Below, piece by piece: positions 23,101 to 29,100 of a stretch of DNA of 30,329 bases. The translations under genes were made by a program, and so were the position numbers. Source of the stretch: CAYVAR01 sp964449675 (GTDB lineage Bacteria > Patescibacteriota > Microgenomatia > UBA10105 > UBA927); NCBI GenBank assembly GCA_964449675.1, contig CAYVAR010000016.1:1-30329 (forward strand). The letters run 5' to 3'. Each line of letters opens with the position of its first letter. Position 1 is the stretch's first letter. The notes below the pieces were generated by a model. That model was not told the DNA's origin, did no database searches, and worked only from the letters and a program-made list of their open reading frames with translations.

Positions 23101-26100
23101 CTTCCTCCAGTTGAGCTTCGATTACTGGTTCAATGGGCTCAGCGAGTACCGGGGCAGCAGCTAATTTTGCTTCAATATTTAGAGCTTTCGCATCCATCGC
23201 TTGGGCTGCCCGAAGTGATGCCTTCTCAGCTTCTGAGGGACCTAAAGGTTGGCGAGCTTTTTCAAGTTCTGCAGCCACTTGTTGGGCGGCTTGTAATTGA
23301 GTGGTTAAGCCGTCGCGTTGGGCACGCGCAGCACCTACTGCAGTATTGAGAGATTGAGCATCTGCTTCAGGAAGATTGGGATTGCCGCGGTCAATAACCG
23401 ATCCACTGATAGCGCGATCAAGCAGCGCAATATTGTTTTGCATAGCGACAATTGCTCTTTCTAGCGTCGTATCGTTGGGAACAACCGCCGCAGCAAGCGC
23501 CAGGTTTATAGCATCGGTTGCGCGTTTCGCCTGTGCCTGTGCTTCAACCACTTTAGGATCTACTGGAGCATCTTCTTCCACAACCGGCGCAACTACCGCT
23601 GGCACTTCTGCTACCTCTGGTGAATATGGTACTCCATCAATTACAGGAGTAACCAAATTATTTTTCAACTCCCTTACTACGGTATTTGTCGAATAGGACT
23701 TACCAAACAAAGGATCCTCTTCTTCAACTCGCTCACGATTAAACTCCCATACTGCTAAAATTTCACTCTCATCAATTGGCTCAGTTGTAGTAAATGCAAA
23801 AATTTTAGCTTGACTACTATTAGGAACTCGCGGATCACGGATGGCAATTACTACACCTTCTTGTCGTCCACCATACCGAACGCCATTTATCATCCTTTCT
23901 TTTCCACTTAAAATTGCAAGTGGTGTTTCTAGGTTATCCGCATACCAGGTCTCGCCAGGATCAGTTTGCCCAGGGACTATTTCTCCGCCGACTTTCCTTC
24001 GCTGTTTCACTCTCTCATACTCTTCATTTGACATTGCTCGATAAACTACTCCCTCACGCTTGCCGTTTGCTTCTGCACCGGGAATTCTGGCTACTACACC
24101 AGTCTGAACATCTTCAGCATCAACTCCTGACGCAACTTGAACTCCTTGTCGTACTTGAACCCCAGGTATCTCAACTACATTTCCTACTGCCTCGGCAGGA
24201 ACTGCTGCGTCTGGCACAGCCTCAGGAGCCACCGGCTCTTCCGTAGCCAGATCGCGGGCGCGGGCAAGATAGCGGTCGATGAGGAGACGGGCGATGGCTT
24301 CACGCTCATATTTGACACCTGCTATACGCGATCCGGCGAGTGCAGGAGATTTACCGAGCGCATCCATAACAGCAGCAACTGCGCTGAGTGGTTTTCCGAC
24401 GCGGCCACTTTTGTCATACTGCTCGATATCATTTCTATGCGGGGCAAATCCAGAATCTTCAACCAGAGCTCGATATACTTCTTCAACTGCATCACTCTGT
24501 GCGTTAATAGCATCTTGTGTAACATCCTCCTCTTTAAATATCGTTTCTGCAAGACCTTTCTCAAGCGCCACCCGCGCTTCTTCTTCACTTGATGTGACCT
24601 CAAGAAGTGGGACTACCTCAACCTTGGGAGCCTTGAGTTTTGGCTTCCTTATACGCGGCTTTGGTTTCGTCAATGCAGCACGTTGACTTGCAATGAGTTC
24701 TTCAAGCTCAAGTCTCGCTACATTAAAAGCGGACAGTGTTGTCTCTCCTATGGGCACAATAGGCATACTTTTACTCTTAATTCCTAGGCTTAATGCTTCC
24801 TGGATAAGAGTATTTACATTGTTTCGAGCCTGTACAAGTGCTTGCGCTTTAGTTTGTCGTCTTTCGAGAGCCTGATCATAGAACCGAAACATTTCTTCAG
24901 TTGATAGCGTCGGATCAAGGGAAATTCCAGCAGCGTTAGCAAGCCTCGCAACTTCGCTTTCATATTTCGTTGTTGCTGCAGCAACCTGTGCATCAAGAAG
25001 AGATAGTCTCTGTGCTGCAAGGCCACGCTTAGATTGTATTAATAGATTTGCTGCTTGTGTCTGAGAGAAAAAGGCTTCAGATTTTTGGGCTTGTTCTCCT
25101 GCTTTCTGTTGTAGAACTTGCGCCTTTTCTAACGCTTTCGTTAAAAGTGCTGGATTGCGTTCAAGGCCAGATAGAAGTGCCTCAAGCTCTCTTCTGCCTT
25201 TTTCAGTCGCAAATGTTCGGAGTGGCGGAGAGCTTAATACTTTAGAAAGTAATGCTCGTGTGGGATCAGTTTGACAACTGACTGATAAACCTTGCGCATA
25301 AACCAATGGAACTATACGTAAAGTCGTTGCAGGTCCACATACACCGAGCGAACCATCGGTAAGCGGTTGGGCCTTCTTCTGCGCGGCATCAAGCGCACGT
25401 TGTAATTGTTGAGCAATATTGGAAAGAATGACCGTACCCCGCGATATAGGTGCACTAATACTTAGCTGTAATTCCTGCCGACCAGGAATGGCGCGTTCAT
25501 CAACCTTTCCTGTGCCGCCATAATAATCGGTGATACCTCCATCGATATTTACGACCCGCGGGTCTTGTACTGGCTTATTCTCGCTATGGCCATGAACGAT
25601 ACCTTTTCCTCCAAGACGGGTAAGGATAAGGCTCACGTTGGCTGGACTAAACTCATACCTCCCTTGCGTCAAATCCATTGCAAGTCGTACTATACTCAAA
25701 GTTTTTACATTGCCGTAGGCGTCAGTAACATTGGCAGTTCCGGTTTTGACGATTGATGCGATAGATCTATTTATTTCGTCAATCGAACCGCCGTAGTTAA
25801 GGTAGTTCATCGTGTCCGCATGGAGGTAGATCGTGCCGTCGGGCATGCGTTCGATAGCATTGAGATTTTCCATCCAGGCAACAAGTTCCTTATCTTTATA
25901 AAACTCCATAAGATCCTGTACCGTAGGTTGTGAATTAAAAAAACTCGTTTCACTGACGGCTCGTGTAGCCGCTTGCAACAGTTGTGCATCTGTCGGGGTA
26001 ACGCTCCGGCCAATCGTTTGCTCAAGGACTTCTACGAGTTTCCGATACTCCATGAGAAGAAATATATCGTGATTACCCAGAAGCACTCGAACATGCGGCT

Positions 26101-29100
26101 TCCCCGTCGAGGAGTCAATACCGGCGCGTTTTTGCATATTCATCACGTTTCGCGCAGTACCTATACTCGTGTTCCCTGCAGAAACCCGATCCACCAAATC
26201 CCCTGTCAACACAAGGACGTCGCCGGGTTTTCGGAAGAAGTTTCCGTCATTATCGACAATTGGTCTGGGTTGACCACTGAGGAATTTTACAAACTTAGTC
26301 CATGCACCGTGGATATCACCAAACGCAACGACCCGTCCTCCCCCGACTGACCGAACCGTTCCAGTTATACGACCAACATGTGATTGTACAATCTGATCAC
26401 GACCACGAAGGATTTCGGCGAGTACAAGACGGGCAACTTCCGGCATCTGATCAACACTTGGACAGCTTGTCGCACTAGCACATTTTTCATAGACAAACTC
26501 CTCTATCCAACTCCTTCCGCTTTGCCCAGGTTGTACATAAGCTTGGATCCGGTCATATAATTTTTGACTGACTAAACGCTTTGCGTCTGAAACATTTGAT
26601 ACACCAGAGAGAGTCGGTAACATAGTACGCATAGTGCTTTCAAGATCCTCATAGAGTACCCGCATGAGATCTTGAGATATCTGCTCAATTGTCTTTTGAT
26701 AGGCAGAAATATCTGGTGCTTTAACAGGTTTTTGAGAAACAACTTTCAATCGCTGAGAAAGAGATACGCTACTTTGCTTCGGGGCTTGGACAGCTACGCG
26801 ACCAAGTTCTACGCCTTTGGAATTTCGTAACACTCCGTTACCATTTTCTATCTCAAATCGAAGTGTGGTATTACCAAAAGAAAGAATCGATCCATGGCCG
26901 ATGTAGGATCCGTTTGGTCCGACCGGTTTCCCGTTGACAAAGGAACCGTTTAGCGATTTCTCATCGCGAAGTACAAAACCTTGGCCGTCATGAGCGATTG
27001 TCGCGTGGGCTCTACTTACTTCACTATCCGGCAACACTACATTTTTATCTGTTTCCCGACCAATAGAAATTGAAGCAACAGTCCTCGTCTTTTTTACATC
27101 GTCACGAGTTTTCGACACTATCCTTCCAACTTCTTTACCACTTGTCTTATGTATAAGCACACCTTCACCTGAGACAGAATCAACACTTAATACATAAATT
27201 GAATTTCCTATCTGTATCTGATCATTACTTCCTTGCACACGAACAGAATTACCACTATCGACAGGAGTCCCATTCACACGTGTTCCGTTTGTTGATTCCA
27301 AATCGCTTACGACAAACCCAGTACCATCATGATGTATGGATATATGTTGTCTGCTTATGTCGACATCCGGATCAACTACATCGTTACCTTGCTGTCTCCT
27401 GCCAATAAATAGCTTATCTTTGGGTACCACAATAAGCGGCACCTGCGGAGCGTTAGCCAAAGGAGTCGCTAGCTTTGGCTGTGGCGATACCCTTCCTAAT
27501 GCATTTCCGGAAAAATCAAAAAGCACTGCCTCTCCTGTAATCTGATCGATATAAAAAGTGTATGTTTCGTCTCCAATCGTCAGCTCATGCGAACCCCTTG
27601 TGATACCAAAGTTCATCCGTGTATAGTTCTTGCCCAATCGTACTCCATCAAGTAAAGTTCCGTTTGCTGAGCCTAAATCTTCAATGACAAATGACGTGCC
27701 GTTGTGGGATATCTTTACGTGTTTTCTGCTCACATTCATCGCATCATTTTTTATATCAGATTCCTCTCCCCGTCCGATTATCAATTCATTTTTCGGTATA
27801 ATCGCAGACACGGGAATCAATGACACAGAAGCAGATGTATCAGGTTGAACTTGTGTAGTTGCTGTAGAAGATACTTGTTTTTGTTTCTCAGATAAAATTT
27901 TATTATATTGTTCAACTGCTGATTCAATATTCTTTCGAGCAGCTGGAGGCAATTCATCTAACCCAATAGTTTGAGTCAGATCTACTCCTACTATTCCGGA
28001 TCCTTGCTCTAAAGATAAAAATACTTCAAGACTAAAAGTAATTGGAAAGTAGCTGTTTGAAGCAAAACCACTCCGTATATTCTCTGGCCAATTATTTGTT
28101 ATAACGACTATTTTTCCATCTTTATCAACTGCGACATTTATCCCTACGCGCATCTTCCCAGCATTTCCACCAATCGATTCTCCATTTAGAGCATTCGTAA
28201 ATGCAGTCGATTGAAACAATTCAAGATTATATTGAACTACAAGTGAACCTTGTTGACTTACCGTTGGTTTTGCTGCTTCTTGAGTTTGATCAACGCGTGC
28301 TTGCAATTGTCGTGTAAGATCCTGAAGAAATAGGAGACGCTCATTTGCTTTCTGGAGATCCTGCGCTGCTTTTTCTCTACCGGTTGTCGCCTCCTTTGCC
28401 TGTTTTTCCAAACTATTAACTTCCGAAAGCGCTGCGGAGACATCACCTGCCACCTTGTCTCGATCTGCAACCAATTGATCGAGCGCTCCTCGAGCTGCTA
28501 GCACTGCATCTTTGAGCGGATCACCGGTTTGAGAAGGTGCTTTCCCTGTTTGAGGTGTAGCGAGGGCAACTACTCGTTCCCGTATCGCCTGGGCAAGTGT
28601 TTTGACAAATCCATTCAAAATAATTCTTGTCTCTGGTGATAATTTACCTAGTTCTCCGAGAGGAAGCGATGCAGTTATATCGGCAACTAATGTATCCTCA
28701 ACTGTTTGTGGTTGTATGCCTTGTTGAATCTGGGTAGATGCATTCGCTTCCCAGGATGTTCGATTCCCTGCATCATTCAAGTGAACAAGTAGCGCTTCAA
28801 CTGCAGGAAGTTCTGCTGCTGGAACTTGAACATTAACCGGTATTGACAACAATGGGACGCTTGGTGCGACCAGAGCTCCTCCAATTGGAGGAAGCACAAC
28901 TGGCGCTGGTCCGGAAGGTGGTTTTGCCGGTTCAAGTTGAGCGACTGGTTGAGCTGGTTGTTCTGCTGCTGCCGGTACTGATGGTTGAACTACTGGTACA
29001 GGTACTGGTCTGTAAAGGGCATCTGAGGCGATACGGCTTATGTCGCTTGCGATAAGTCCAAAACCAAGCGCCGGGTTTACAACAACTGCTCCGATGCGCG

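Noticed and set aside
22786..23349. A 187-codon + strand frame opposite the giant gene (and similar long antisense frames)
   Set aside because: It is a shadow of the Ala/Gln/Glu-rich coiled-coil coding sequence; the leucine-rich, low-complexity translation has no start signal or domain.
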